Program-made: the position numbers and the translations under genes
Assembly (NCBI RefSeq): GCF_945859705.1
Contig: NC_079134.1
Location: 158,135,718 to 158,199,717, forward strand
Reading direction: 5' to 3'
Length of the DNA stretch: 64,000 nt
Source of the DNA: Episyrphus balteatus
Lineage: Eukaryota; Arthropoda; Insecta; Diptera; Syrphidae
Part shown: one piece after another, positions 23,462-35,569 of the stretch
Position numbering within the stretch: position 1 is the stretch's first letter
How the letters are laid out: the number at the start of each line of letters is the position of its first letter
Notes under the pieces: generated by a model
The model's input: the letters and a program-made list of their open reading frames with translations, nothing else
Database searches by the model: none
Told to the model about the DNA's origin: nothing

Positions 23462-23541
23462 ACAAGGAATTTTGCTTCTATAAAGCTTTATAGCTGCTAC
23501 TGTTTCTTCTGTAAAGCTTTACAGAAGTAAAACTGTTGCGT
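23462..23541. mobile_element. 87-bp MITE family, copy 2 (diverged)
   Basis: Contains AATTTTGCTTCTATAAAGCT, then a TATAGCTGCTACTGTTTCTT centre and CTGTAAAGCTTTACAGAAG, closely matching the copies at 19936 and 28699. The CCC/GGG termini are not clear. Confidence 0.65.
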
Positions 23542-26500
23542 TGTGTGTATAAAGTTTAGTTTATGTCTGAGTAAATAGTCCTCAAGTGATTTGTTTGGCA
23601 ACAAGATCACCATCCATTTATCTCAGATCGGTTTCAGTAAATCACTCCCAAAATGAATGGCAAAACAATGAAAATGGTGTTTATGTTTTGATGCCACCTT
23701 GGTTCTGATTATGTTATATTATGGACAAACTACTGGCTGGCTGGTATATAAAATGGTGTAATGTTTACAATATTCATTTTACATTCTTTAATACTGCGGG
23801 AAGAGCATACAATAAACTTTGTGTTCATTCGCAGAAAATTTGTGGTGCCTTAAAACCCCTTAGTATAACAGTATCCCAATTGAAAAACTCACTTAAATTG
23901 ATGTGTTTTGGATATAAAAATCTGTCTTTACTCAGTTTAATATCGCTCAACAGGTGACAAATGACTTAGTGATTAAATTTTAATAAATAATCATTTTCTT
24001 AAGCTTTTGGCTACTAAAGCAGAAAGTGCTGAAAACGTAGAATTTTTTCATAGCATAGTGCTTTTCGTCAAGTTTCTGTTCACTTTTGATTTCGTGAATA
24101 AGTTAAACCACTGATTTTTATATTACATGTACTACGCCCACTTAAAATCTTTTGTTTAATAGTATGTACATTTTATACAATTTTATATATATACAGTATA
24201 ACAGTTTAATGTTTTATCTGTCAATTGAAGTGATACATAGTGTTATACTTCAATGCTTAAATAGCGATCAGTGAAAAATGTTTTTGATTTTTGTCGACGA
24301 TTGGATAGAAAAGTGTTGTAATCCAAAAAAAATTAAGTATAACAGTTAGTGATGGTGGTACTTTCTGATTCAACCTGCCTTCACAACCCCAAAACAAACA
24401 GCGGTTCGCAAGGTTTTTATAACAATATAACAGTATAATTAAAGTAATCACCCTCTATGTTATGAATCTACTATTATAACTGAGGAAAAAATATTAAAGT
24501 GACAGGAGATTCCATTCGGACCAATTGGAATAAATAAACTTTGCTTTTTCGCTTACTTCTGTAGCATTTGATTCGGTACTCCCTGTCGTTACGTTAAAAT
24601 GCGAATAAATTGTTACTTTTACTTTCAACGATCTATTCACAAATCAATCAACAATATAATGAAGTACGAAATAACTACTTCAATTCACTTGTTCATTCAA
24701 ATGAGTATAAATCGTGATCTAATAAACTAGATAGGCACACTTTACGAGTATAATGAAACTTTCGCAAATATCTTTCCTACTGTTTTGCTTTATTATACTT
24801 AAATTTTTTTTTGGCATATAATTGCCGCCGGAGGTATTCTATCATCAGCGTAATCCACTCTTGACAGTATCATTAAGTTAAGCCTTGCATACTTCGTATA
24901 ATTTTTTGTCAGAGTCAAAAAAAAAAAGGTACGAACTGTCCCGTCAAAAGATAAACAACCATTGCAAATGACAACACTAGCCACTGGGTAATAAAGTTTT
25001 TTTCCCACAATTCCACAGTATAGCAGCTGTTGGAGGACGAAACTAGTTTAAAATAAAACCCATATAATAAAAACTCTACTAAATCCCCAAAGTGAATGTC
25101 CAATTATAGAGAACACACAAAAACAACCCCCCCGAAATCAGCAATTATCTTTTTTTGTTGCAAAATATGTAACAACGAAAAAAAAATTAATAATCCACAC
25201 ACAAGTTAATTCGGATACTGTCAATGTAAATAAAAGTAAATCTTGAATCCGTAAATCTGACTGAATCCGATGTTTATTGTTTGTTGTGCAGCAAAAGCAT
25301 GCAGCAATATTATAGCCTCCCAGGCATTTTTTTTTTTTAACTAATTTTGCCAACCTTTCAAACCACTTTTCTCTATCAAGTTTACGAAAATGGTTTAGAA
25401 AAAAATAAAATAAAAACAATATCATACATGTTTCTAGTTTGTTAATTATTCGACGACCGACAACGACGACGACGCACTTATCGAGAGTAGGTTTGGTAGT
25501 GCGAGTACGCATAACGTACGGGCATCGCCAGCTCTAATTAAATTTCAGATTTTTTTGCTGTTTTCTTTCTTCTTTTTAAAAATGGTGACCGTTGTTGCTT
25601 ATTTATTGAAAATAAAGTCAATTAACACTCGTCACTTCGTCTAGTTTCCCTTTACTTGACAGATGCAAATTGACGTTAAGGATATTACCTAATACAAAAC
25701 TATTATGTTTTCATTTATATTTTCCATTTTTGAAGAGAGTCCTCCTTACCAGTTAATAACCAACTACAATTCACTTGTTCTTGTTTGTTTCGTTCAGTTT
25801 TTCATTTTGACAGATGACAGCTGCGTACAAAGGATTATATTTTTATCCTCGTTTTCATTAACCTTTGCTTTCTGATATTAACTGACAGTTGTAATCCGGA
25901 AATCATTTATTTAAAGTAAAAAAAATGTCTGCTTCGTTCAGTTTTCGTTCACTTAACAAATGACAACTAGCTGCAATTCGTATAATCTACAAAAATGCTT
26001 TCTTTCGTTCAGTTGTCAATTATAGGTGTCTTTCTTTACCAAAGCTATCCGCAGCTAAGTTTGGCTACTATTCTTTTCTGCAGCTGCATGTTGTTTTTGT
26101 AATTTATGTAAATTTCAACTGTGAATACGGATAGCAACGCCAAAAAAAAACAAAGTTAATGTTGGAATATGCATTCACTAATGTTGAACATAAAAATGTG
26201 GAATAAACATTTGAGCAAACGGACCAAATTGTGTCTGTCAAAGCTCATTCTCGTTGAAGTGTTTCACCCTCATTCTTTGAAATATGACAGATTGTTACTT
26301 TCTGTCAAAAAAAAAGTAATCAAACGCACCTTATTCCATAGATAACACATAATCTGGTCACCCTAGTATGTATTATACATACTTCGAAGAACCACCACCT
26401 TTTTTGAGTGTTGTCTTGTTTTCAACACAGCGCCCAAGTGTTGAGCAGCTTGGAGGAGTTAACAATCGCCGCCGCCTCTTAAACTCTTGTAATGTGCAAC

Positions 26501-27976
26501 CTGATTTGGTTTTTGGCTCTTTTTAGGATTAATGGCTGCTATGCCTTAGGGGCATTTGGGACTGTCAATCATTATACTTAAAGCGCAAAAGTTGCATAGA
26601 CAAGCTATAAAATTGCAGCTGGAAGCAAATTTGGTTTTGTGGGTCAAGACGGGCGTTTGCCACTCAAAACTCTACGTATATATCTATAGTATATTATTAG
26701 CCATGATGGGTGTTATAGGAGTCTGGTTCTGTGTGTGATCCAGATGTTGTGTATCACTATGCGTATAATAATGCCAAACAGGTACTGATTTAGTCAAGGC
26801 GTTTATAAAAGTGTTGCCAACATTACCTCAGCGCTAAGTCACAGTCAATCTCTGTGTCACTCAGCATCAGTCTCAGAAATAATGATTAATTCTTTATAGC
26901 CAACGGAAGCGCGTGTTTGTCAGTAATCCATATTCAGGTGCTATAGCTACAATTATTGTTGTTTTTTTTTTTAATCAACTAAATTGCTTCCATTCACTTC
27001 TACTTTCAAAAATACTTATTTTATACCATAGCCGGACAGCAATATTCATATCATTCCTAACTGAATGGATACAAATAAAAAAAATAGAGAAACCTTCAAG
27101 TTTCCTTCCATAGAACTTGAAATGCCAATGAAGTACTGACGCTTCCAAAAAGGTGATGAAGATGCGCCAAGTTAACACAAAGCAGTAAATCTTTTGCAGA
27201 GACAAATGGTCTTGCCAACTTTTAAAATAATAAACCTTTTACCTACCATCATCATCACAAATAACAATTATAAGAGGTCTTAACTGGTTGCAAAAAAAAA
27301 AAAAAAAACGCAGCAAAAGATTTATTATTGCAAAACGAAAACAAAAATATTTAAGATTTTGTGCGCTTCAGACAAGATAGGATGATGTATTCAAAATAGA
27401 AATTAATTCAAAGTAATAATGGCCATTAATTTTGAGGTCTCGATCTTTGCGATGGAGCTGCAAGAGTCGTGATAAGTAAATGTATAAACATTGCATGCGC
27501 TTTAAGTTTAAATAGTTGCTTCTTCTGAATGCATACAAACTATGTTTTGAATAGAAACTCGTTGCTTATTCATTTGTTGAAATTGAAAACTTAAATTACT
27601 AGACTCGATCTCAATCGTTGGTTATAATGGAGAAAAATGTAGTAGATTTATGCGTTAGTATTGTTAAGTGTTGTATTGGAATGTAAGCAAATGAAACTCG
27701 ATATTGTATTTTTGTGGTTTAAAAAGGTATTCCATTTCTTAAAGAAAAAGTCCTGAACGCACTCATTTTGTTAATTCTTCTACTTTAACACTTGAGATAT
27801 TTACTACAGCAATTTAAGACAATGGTTACGTTCATGGTAGCATGTCATAAGTAAAAAAAGGTAATCACGTCAAATAAAAAATGACAGCTAAAGCAACAGT
27901 TGAATAGCTACAAAGGTACAAAGTTTTTTTTTTAATTCAAGTGTACCGTTTTCTTAACTGTTTTATAGGTTTATAT
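23542..27976. other. AT-rich non-coding DNA
   Basis: No gene recognised. TATAACAG recurs near 23868, 24197, 24337 and 24427. Loosely related TTCGTTCAGTTTT segments occur near 25791, 25934 and 26003. The minus-strand open frame 25138-25512 is Phe/Lys-rich and lacks motifs. Confidence 0.55.
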
Positions 27977-28135
27977 CTGCCGCATTCCTTTGGAGGTGGT
28001 AGACTATTCAAGAGTAGATCATTAGTAGATCTAGTACTTTGATCAATACATGATTTTCTGCTCAATTAAAAAAGAGTGTTACAGTTGTACTATATTTCTA
28101 CTCATGAGTAGTCTAACCACTCCAAAGGAACGCAG
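27977..28135. mobile_element. CTCATGAGTAG MITE family, 159-bp copy
   Basis: The left end CTGCCGCATTCCTTTGGAGG and the inverted right end (other strand CTGCGTTCCTTTGGAGTGG) continue into GGTAGACTA...GAGTAG on both arms. The flanks share TTTATAT. Related copies lie at 28160, 33365, 36312, 40398 and 40679. Non-coding; superfamily unassigned. Confidence 0.75.
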
Positions 28136-28159
28136 CTTTATATCCCCGTCTATTTAAAG

Positions 28160-28325
28160 GAGCTAAACAACTGCTATAGTATACTTTACTAGAGAGGTTT
28201 TCAATGGAACGCACTTTCAGTTAAATCAATGCAATTTTCATCTACTTGAGCACAAGAGCATGGGAGATTCTATTAGTAAATGTACTAGATCATCAACTCA
28301 TGAATGTGACAGACTCTACTACGCA
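28160..28325. mobile_element. CTCATGAGTAG MITE family, partial copy
   Basis: Shares with 33365-33615 an inner block absent from the 159-bp copy: TTTTCAATGGAACGCACTTT, AAATCAATGCAATT, then GTAAATGTACTAGATCATC and CTCATGA. Terminal TIRs are degraded. Confidence 0.65.
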
Positions 28326-28490
28326 TTTACTTTTTGAAGAAAATGATTTGGCATTGATTTTTGCAACATAAGCTTTATATGTCTACATTTCCACAGATAG
28401 AGCTGAAAGCTAGGCTCAGACTTCATATCTTGAGATGGTTTTAAAATTTTGCATGACACATTCGCCTCATTCGCTTAACAGATTTTAACC

Positions 28491-28649
28491 TGGCAAACGC
28501 AGTCCTCTGACTTGGCCTCTTGTGATTTTTTTATGGGTGCGGGGTTAATGCCTTATTCATTGGTTTCTAATGATAGTCCAAGAACTCTTGAAGCCCTCAA
28601 ACAGTCATTCGAAAGGATTTCCTTCAAATATGGCAATGCAATGATTTAA
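28491..28649 (+). pseudogene. Mariner-like DDE transposase C-terminal fragment
   Basis: A 52-codon frame starts WQTQSSDLASCDFFMGAG and continues with SPRTLEALKQSFERI. This matches the region around the third catalytic Asp of mariner-type transposases (W-P-x-x-S-P-D-L-x-P-x-D-[FY]-x-L-[FW]); the Asp of CDFF is kept. FLWG has changed to FMGA and the following block is scrambled. No upstream catalytic part is legible. The 87-bp MITE at 28699 lies 50 bp downstream. Confidence 0.65.
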
Positions 28650-28698
28650 AAAGTTCACAAAAGCTTCCCAAAAAGTCTTGGAAAATATTTTGAATATG

Positions 28699-28785
28699 CC
28701 CTACTAACAATTTTGCTTCTATAATGCTTTACAGAAGCAACAATTGCATCTGTAAAGCTTTATAGAACCAAAATTGTTTGTCGGG
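28699..28785. mobile_element. 87-bp palindromic MITE, copy 3
   Basis: CCCTACTAACAATTTTGCTT at the left and AAATTGTTTGTCGGG at the right, with inner TATAATGCTTTACAGAAGC and CTGTAAAGCTTTATAGAACC arms. Exactly as long as copy 1. TG occurs on both sides instead of TA. Confidence 0.8.
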
Positions 28786-31700
28786 TGATGTCTACTAGGT
28801 AATCCGAATCCGTCATATTGAATTGGATCAAAAATTTTTAGCTATCAGCGACTACTCGGTGTATGTATTTAAGAAATCTGAAGTTCAGAAATTCAGAAGT
28901 ATTTTTTTTATTCTGATTGGTTGGTGTTGGCTGAGATATGCCATTCCTTGTAGAATTCAGTCGTTGGGGTGAAGCCGTGAAGTGAGAGAATTGTGGTCCA
29001 AGTCAAGATCGAAGAAAATATCCTGGGTATCCTGGTCAGTGCAGCAGGAGATTTTATATTTCAGTTCCACGTTGGGCGCCATTTTGTATTTTTAACCAAA
29101 TAGATAGTAGATGTATGAGGAGTGTTGGTAAGATTATTGGGTAACGAAAAGGAAGATATTAAAAACTATATAGTAAAATAAAAAGTTAAATGCCAAGCTT
29201 CGCAAGTTACGAACTTGGTACTTGAAATTATCATCCATCTTTATTAAATTTTTTTTTCTCAATTTTCTTCCTCTTACTTTTCCCTTGTCATCAATTGTCT
29301 TCGAATATATCAAATCAATAGCTACAATACAATACAAGAAATTGTCGTTTTTCTTCCGCGATGACATAATCCTTGGTTGTAGTATATTAAATAAATACCC
29401 TTTCTCATACGGGGGTAAACTTTATGTGTTCAATTTAATAGTCAAATCTGAATCTCGTGTCGTTAAACTTTTATCTGCAAAATATCATGTATCTACACGT
29501 AACGGTAATACCCACTCATAAAACACTCCAAAGTGCAACAAACTGTTCTGTCCATTAATGTCACCATGTACGTGAAAGAGCCTAAATATCGCGATATCTC
29601 AGTTCAAATAGAATTGTTTATTCAATCGCCATAAACCTAATGCAAACCAAAGAATAGTTCAAGTTAAACTTAACATTATTATAGGAGCGTTTGTTACATT
29701 TTCGATTTCGCTTTATACAAAACAAAAAAATACAGACAAATAAACAAAATGTTGCGTGGTTGCGAACATAATAATCCTACGCACATTTTATCAAAACCTC
29801 ATCATATACTATATCCAACTAACAACTTGTAGCTGCTAGCAGGGAAGTTTAAAAAAGTCATAGTTTTTTTAAATCTGTTATATGTGCTTTATAGAAGAAA
29901 AACGCAAAAAATAAACCTAAAATCTCCTAAATCACGCATTAGATGCAATAAAACACTCGAGTGCCGACTTTAGCCCTGAATTGCTTTTGGATTTTGTCTC
30001 TCAAAGAGCTTATATACTTTTTTGCTTAGTTTGTTTTTTTTTGTTTTTCCGCTTGATTATTTTAGTTTTGGTCGAACATCGCGTGCTTGCATCCAGAAGG
30101 CGCAACAACCTTACAACAACAAGTTATATGGACCACGACAAAATATTGACTGCTCTAGTTGTGTTGTTGAGCGTCGTGTAGTTTCAAATAACTACACGCA
30201 AATATTTCTGTTCCAATTTTCTTATAAGTGCGTGGCTTAATTGAGATGGAATAAAAATGTTCGACGGACATTGTGACAACGCAACAGGCGCAAATACATA
30301 TAACAAGCAAAAAAAAAAAAACATGCTCTACTGAGTTTTTAATTCTTATATGAAAATAAAAAAAAAAAGAAGTTAAAATTGATCGCAACGGTCAACGGTG
30401 TCGAACAATAAAAATAAAGTTTGTCAATCTTAGAATTTTGAAATACGTTTTTTTTTCTGGAAACATTGTCATTTGCCTGTAATCCTTGCCAAGCCCCTAG
30501 ACTTTTGATTCTATATTTACACCAACGCAACGAAATTGCAGTTCTTAAATTCTTAAATCGATGGATGGTCAACTAATTTCCACAAATTGTCACTAAATAA
30601 AGACTTCGAAATAGGAATCCTAGAAATAATGTCATAGAGGGAAGGTTTTTTATGCTGCACTGCACGAATGTAGAAAATATTTCCCATTTATATGCCCCAA
30701 GTACTACTAGCTCTAGAATATAAATGTGACAGTTAAGGGCATTGAAAGTTCATGTTTCATAGCAATGTTCGTCAAAACCATTTCTTTAGGACAAGTCCCT
30801 TCTTCTCTCTTTTTTATGTTTTCACTTTCTATAAAAAGGTCCATAACAAAATTTTGCAACTGCTCGCAAATTTTTAGCTTTTGGGATTATGGCAAAAACC
30901 ATATGCTTATAGCAGCAGGGAAATTTTTTAGCTTCGTGAACCAATTTCTCCAAAAAGAAATTTAAATTTACCAAAATTAAACCAAAATATAATTGCGAAT
31001 ACGAATACAATTCGAATAAAAGTTGGTAAACAGAACCATTCCTGGGAAGTGCCAAATTACTAACGAGTACATTAAAACCATAATCTAGTACTTTCCTCTA
31101 CATAATCTCTTTGACACGAGTATAAGACAATTTAATTGATTTGATATGTCAATTTGCATTTAACTGAAATACATGTTGAATAATTTTTCACATACAAATA
31201 AAAATCTAAAGCAAACCGCAAACTATGTATAAAACACAATAATTTGAATTGAACAAAGTACAACTTTTACAAATCTTACGTATGAATTACATTTAAATAA
31301 AAATAAATGGTTTTAATTTTATAGATTGGATGACTGATTTAATGGCCTTCATATAGTCATTATAGTCACTTTAATCAGTCTAATGACAGTTTGTGTGTTG
31401 TCTTACATATTGCAAATTGTCACACACATGTCAAAGTCGTGTGTCCCTAGTTGTAGGTACTTTTTCTTTTTTGCCAATGCAATTGTCTTATTGTTAATAT
31501 TCAGTTTAACATAAAACTGTCAACCCCATTCAACAAAGAAACGGGGTCAATTATGTGACATCAAATGCGAACAACGCCCTTTTTTAATTGCAGTTTACAA
31601 TTTTTAACTTGAATAAAATTATTTATGCTAAGTTTTGGATTTGTGTTCGAAGTAACTGCAATAAATAATACATTTATGTAATGTAGTAGATTTTCCAGTA

Positions 31701-33364
31701 GCAAAAGCTTTTGAATCGTTTATTTATCCTTTTGACATTTCTGTGGTATTGATGTATAATCTATGGAAAGTACTGTTTGTGAAAATATTCTCTTCACATG
31801 ATGATAACGAGTTGTTTTGTTAAGATTTCGAGCAGTGAAAGTAAGGCAGAAGATTTTTAGTTTCAAATTATTAACAAGCAAACAATAAGTTATAATTCAT
31901 AAAATTTATGAAAACGACTTTCTGCAACCTAAGGAAATTTTTGAATCTGTCATCGTCAAAAGTGACAGCCATTACTTTACCAAAATAAGAGATAACACGT
32001 TAATCATTTGGTTAAACATTTCTGGCATTAGACGCAGGTCACGCTGAGCTGGTTGATGCAAGTAGCGAATAGAAGTGGTTACCGGCAGCTGAAGAGTGCT
32101 TGCCAAATACGTTCAACTTCTGTAATTTTGGGTGGATGACAGATGACCATGTTATTTAACATTTGGTTGATTGCAGTTTTTAGAGACGTAATGTGAACCC
32201 AGTTTTAGTGATCGTTTCATTAATAATAGCTTGTAATGGTATTAGATCACTCATAATTAGTTTGCTTTAAAAAAAAAAAAAAAACAACTTTTATAAGTCA
32301 TATTTTGCAAAGATTGATTGTGAGAAAATACAAAAAAATCGTCATGGTCAAAAGTTCCCATTAAACTAGCCTAGAATTGTGCTCAACTATCAAATGAAAA
32401 ACATAAAAAAATATTGTAAACAATTAAAATGCTAATCTTTTCAAATCAATCTTTCCATCTCACAAAGTTTAATAAATGACGTAGAATTATACAATCTCTG
32501 AATCTCGATGACAGCTAAAAGCATAATTCACATGAAAACGTGCTAGTAACCAAGCTAGTAATTACCCCTAACTATCGTTTATCTTTCGTATATAAACACA
32601 ATGGGCTTGATGTCATTCATAAAATTGATTGAGCAGTTAATGTGTTTGACAGCATAATGCCACACACGTCAAAAATGCGTATTACAAGTATCACTCTCCA
32701 GATTCTCCACCTTCGTACAATTGTTATTCTTATTTTTTTTTTGTGCGATGTATGACATTGAATTTTTCAAAACAAGAAAAAAAAATAAACAAATATAAAT
32801 CAAAGCAAAAACGAATTGAAAGCCCAATTAAGATTTTTGATTAATCTAAAAGTAGTAGATCTGATCTATGACTGCGAAGTACGATGTGGTGGCGGAGACA
32901 TTGACGTATCATAACAATATTGTTCGCTTGCGTAGAGTGTGTATTTCTTTATGTTAAAAGCCTCTTAAAGTCAGTTTTAAATCGCTGCGCATATAGACAA
33001 GTACATTTCGATGAACATTGATTATAGCCAATTAACAATCAATGAAATGCAAAAGATCTACTTGATATTCATTCACAATTTTATGACAGTGATGTCATTG
33101 CGGGAGTAAGTACCATATTGAATGCATTTAAACTGACGTTGATGTCAAATAAATTATTTCACACAAATTTTAGTGCAATTAAGTAGCGTAAGGTTGAATT
33201 TTTAACAACATCATAAAAACTCTTGTTGGAAATTTCTGAACACACCCATATTTTTAATCGTAATACTAATTTCACCAGGATAGCTTTGTTTTGACTTTTT
33301 GATGAATTCACTCATTTTAGCAGCTTTCCTTTTGAGATGATCTAGTACTACAAATAACACATTA
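28786..33364. other. AT-rich non-coding DNA
   Basis: No gene recognised. A small hairpin-like pair, GACTGATTTAA / TTTAATCAGTC, lies at 31330-31380. Confidence 0.55.
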
Positions 33365-33615
33365 GGCCTGTTCCTTTGAGAGGTATCACTAGTATAGCTT
33401 ACTAGTGATTTTCAATGGATCGCACTTTCAACGAAATCAATGCAATTCGTATCTAAATACTCGGGAGGAAGAGCATGAGTAGTTCTAGTAGTAAATGTAC
33501 TAGATCACTCATTAGTAAGCTACCTCCAGCTCAAATGGAGCTTCTGCTTGAACAAATAAGATGTGTACTAGATTTGTATTCATGAGTAGTCTACCATCTC
33601 AATAGGTACTGATCC
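33365..33615. mobile_element. CTCATGAGTAG MITE family, about 250-bp long form
   Basis: Left part GGCCTGTTCCTTTGAGAGGT; centre TTTTCAATGGATCGCACTTT, AAATCAATGCAATTCG and GTAGTAAATGTACTAGATC; right part TTCATGAGTAGTCTACCATC. It shares its inner block with 28160-28325 and its ends with 27977-28135, so the 159-bp form is probably an internal deletion product. Confidence 0.7.
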
Positions 33616-33659
33616 ATTGTAATAGTTTAGATATCATTTATAATAAAAATGAAAACAAA

Positions 33660-33712
33660 AGAACCTTACTGACTACCTTGCGGAACTCCGTTGACAGGTA
33701 GAAGTGAATGGA
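33660..33712 (-). pseudogene. Possible reverse-transcriptase motif remnant
   Basis: The minus strand reads SLLPVNGVPQGSQ then a stop. GVPQGS is the LINE RT block, but nothing else around it is legible, so chance cannot be excluded. Confidence 0.3.
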
Positions 33713-34508
33713 AATTGCCCAAACTAAACTAATATCATATTAAAAACATAGTTATAAATTACGTTGGCTATCCGTTTTCTGTTTTCTGAGATGAAAAAAT
33801 TATAGGATAGAAATTGAAAGTAGTATACTTTCAAGCTTCTGTCATGCTGAAGTCAACTTGTCAAAAGAGCCGGCATTATATACGCAGTAAAAGCTGTAAA
33901 AAAAAGCATAGAAATATGTTTAAAAGAACTCATTTAATTGATTGCTTCTATCAAAATCAAGGGATTAACTTTGTCTGATATAGGACCTAGGGCCAAATGC
34001 ACACTTTGATTCTGGTGCACAAGACAGACAGACAAACAAGCCTTGAATTACAAATATTTGGATTGTAAAATGAAAACATTAATTTTAAAAGCCTTTCAAA
34101 AACCAAAATAGTTTATTATAGCCAATAAACATAGAAGATAAAATCCATTATTAGTTTAGTATTCATAAAACCAGATTTCAAAAAAAAAAAAAAAAAAACA
34201 AAATTTATATTAATTGTGATTGAAGTTTGAGCTGTAAACAACACTTAATCACAAATAATAAAAACTGCAATCAAAATTCATAAAATAATAAAAAAAATGT
34301 TTCTCAAAAAAATAACATTCCCCATTAATCTCTCACCTAATTTTTGATTTGAATCTTAATTACTTTGCATAAACATATGCAAACGCAAAAACCCATAAAA
34401 TTTTCAATTGGTTTTTGAGTTTTATTTTTTTCACATAAATCATAAAGTATTTAATGCATTTGAATATAAGAAAGAGAGGTTGGGCTTAATGTACGCCCAC
34501 TGCTTAGA

Positions 34509-35063
34509 TCATATTAAGTCAATACCTTCTATTTTGTTTGTTTTTTTTTTTTTATTCAAATCTATAAAACCAAAAAAAAAAGTAATAGAGTTTCTAATTT
34601 CATAATTCATTTGAATTTGTTCAAGAGCTTGATACTTAAATTTTATGAAGTTGCAGTTAAATGGATTGTTTCCAGTACAATAATAATTTTGACCAACAGC
34701 TGCTTGGTATATCTCGAAAAGTGTTACAAAATAGCAGATGGAATTCAGAAGTTGTAAATAACGTCTAGGTATCCGCGAATAATGAAGAAAACAATCTTTG
34801 AAACTCCGATGCCTTTGTGATGTTTTGATAATTATCTCATTTCCGATAGATGCAAGATATAAAATCTGTTGCTTTTTATACATTTCCAAATCGTTACTAT
34901 TTATAGGAATAAAACCGTCTGCAGTAAATCTAGATATAATTTTCAGTGCCATGCCTCGAGCCAAGACCAAGGGTGCTGACCCTCTTTTTTTCCATTTTTG
35001 TTTTTTTTTTTCAATTGCTGATGAGTGGTGGTTCGCGCAAAAATAAAACAAAAACAGACACAA
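34509..35063 (-). CDS. Unrecognised 184-codon open frame
   Basis: This is the longest stop-free frame in the window not attributable to a known transposon protein. The N-terminal 27 residues and the C-terminal 20 are low-complexity (poly-Lys, poly-Phe). The middle (about residues 28-150) has balanced composition, with stretches such as GSAPLVLARGMALKI, TADGFIPINSNDLEMYKKQQ and YSRIPRRYLQLLNS. No domain is recognised and no signal peptide is evident. It follows the membrane-protein-like exon (35089-35254) on the same strand. An acceptor-like CACTCATCAG falls inside the frame at about 35019-35028, so the true exon, if any, may be shorter. It may be a decayed gene, a real exon or chance. Confidence 0.25.
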   Translation of the reverse strand: MCLFLFYFCANHHSSAIEKKKQKWKKRGSAPLVLARGMALKIISRFTADGFIPINSNDLEMYKKQQILYLASIGNEIIIKTSQRHRSFKDCFLHYSRIPRRYLQLLNSICYFVTLFEIYQAAVGQNYYCTGNNPFNCNFIKFKYQALEQIQMNYEIRNSITFFFGFIDLNKKKKTNKIEGIDLI

Positions 35064-35088
35064 AATTTACATAAAACAACTTAATCAC

Positions 35089-35254
35089 CATCATCAGATC
35101 CATTCCATCAGGCCAGGCAACACAAGCCATAGCTAAAGCAAGCAAGCCAACAAGCACTCTTATTAAATTCAAGATCCACGGCGGCCGCGTTACCGGCAGC
35201 AAATCAAGGCCGACCTTTCGGATTCCAAAGTTGTGCACAATTGCTCCACAAGAT
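35089..35254 (-). CDS. Putative exon of a membrane protein
   Basis: On the minus strand the acceptor-like CTTTTTTATCAG precedes 35254 and a donor-like GTGATT follows 35089. The 166-base exon (one base plus 55 codons) encodes SCGAIVHNFGIRKVGLDLLP, then VTRPPWILNLIRVLVGLLAL and AMACVAWPDGMDLMM. The segment WILNLIRVLVGLLALAMACV is a convincing transmembrane helix preceded by a basic, proline-containing cytosolic-like stretch, as at the start of four-helix (MARVEL-like) proteins; that family suggestion is a guess. GC content is well above the flanks (GCGGCCGCG included) and codon use is mixed, which favours real coding. No partner exon is identified with confidence. Confidence 0.45.
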
Positions 35255-35400
35255 CTGATAAAAAAGTCAAGTTTCCATAGGAAAAATCTACTGTGCACAT
35301 TAAGTGTTATGAGTGTTTGGTATTGGTGGAAAATTATACACTAAATATAGACAAAGCTATATGGTAGGAAAAGATAGACAAAATTTACATATTTCAATGG

Positions 35401-35416
35401 GATGATGATGATGATG
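35401..35416 (+). repeat. GAT trinucleotide microsatellite
   Basis: GATGATGATGATGATG, followed by TTGATGGTG. Confidence 0.8.
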
Positions 35417-35425
35417 TTGATGGTG

Positions 35426-35465
35426 CGTGTTGAACCAAACTTAGACTCAAGTTTGATTCAACACG
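35426..35465. repeat. 17-bp-stem hairpin with 6-nt loop
   Basis: CGTGTTGAACCAAACTT, loop AGACTC, then AAGTTTGATTCAACACG; 16 of 17 stem positions pair. It lies 170 bp outside the putative membrane-protein exon. No small-RNA gene of this form is recognised. Confidence 0.75.
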
Positions 35466-35569
35466 AAATATATAAGAAATGAAATTGTGACAAGCGAAGA
35501 TAGAGATTCCTTTTAGGAAATTAAATTAGTGTCAGCAGTTTGTCAGTTTTGAAAGTTAAATAATGTTTA

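Noticed and set aside
24799..25008. Minus-strand YADD motif (VDYADDRIPPAAI) suggesting a reverse transcriptase
   Set aside because: No other RT block lies around it and the flanking residues do not fit; probably chance.
25138..25512. 124-codon minus-strand open frame
   Set aside because: Composition is Phe/Lys/Val run-driven, no domain is seen, and its N-terminal Val run comes from a GTC repeat.
25780..26020. TTCGTTCAGTTTT segments as a tandem repeat
   Set aside because: Only three loosely similar pieces at uneven spacing; not strong enough to annotate.
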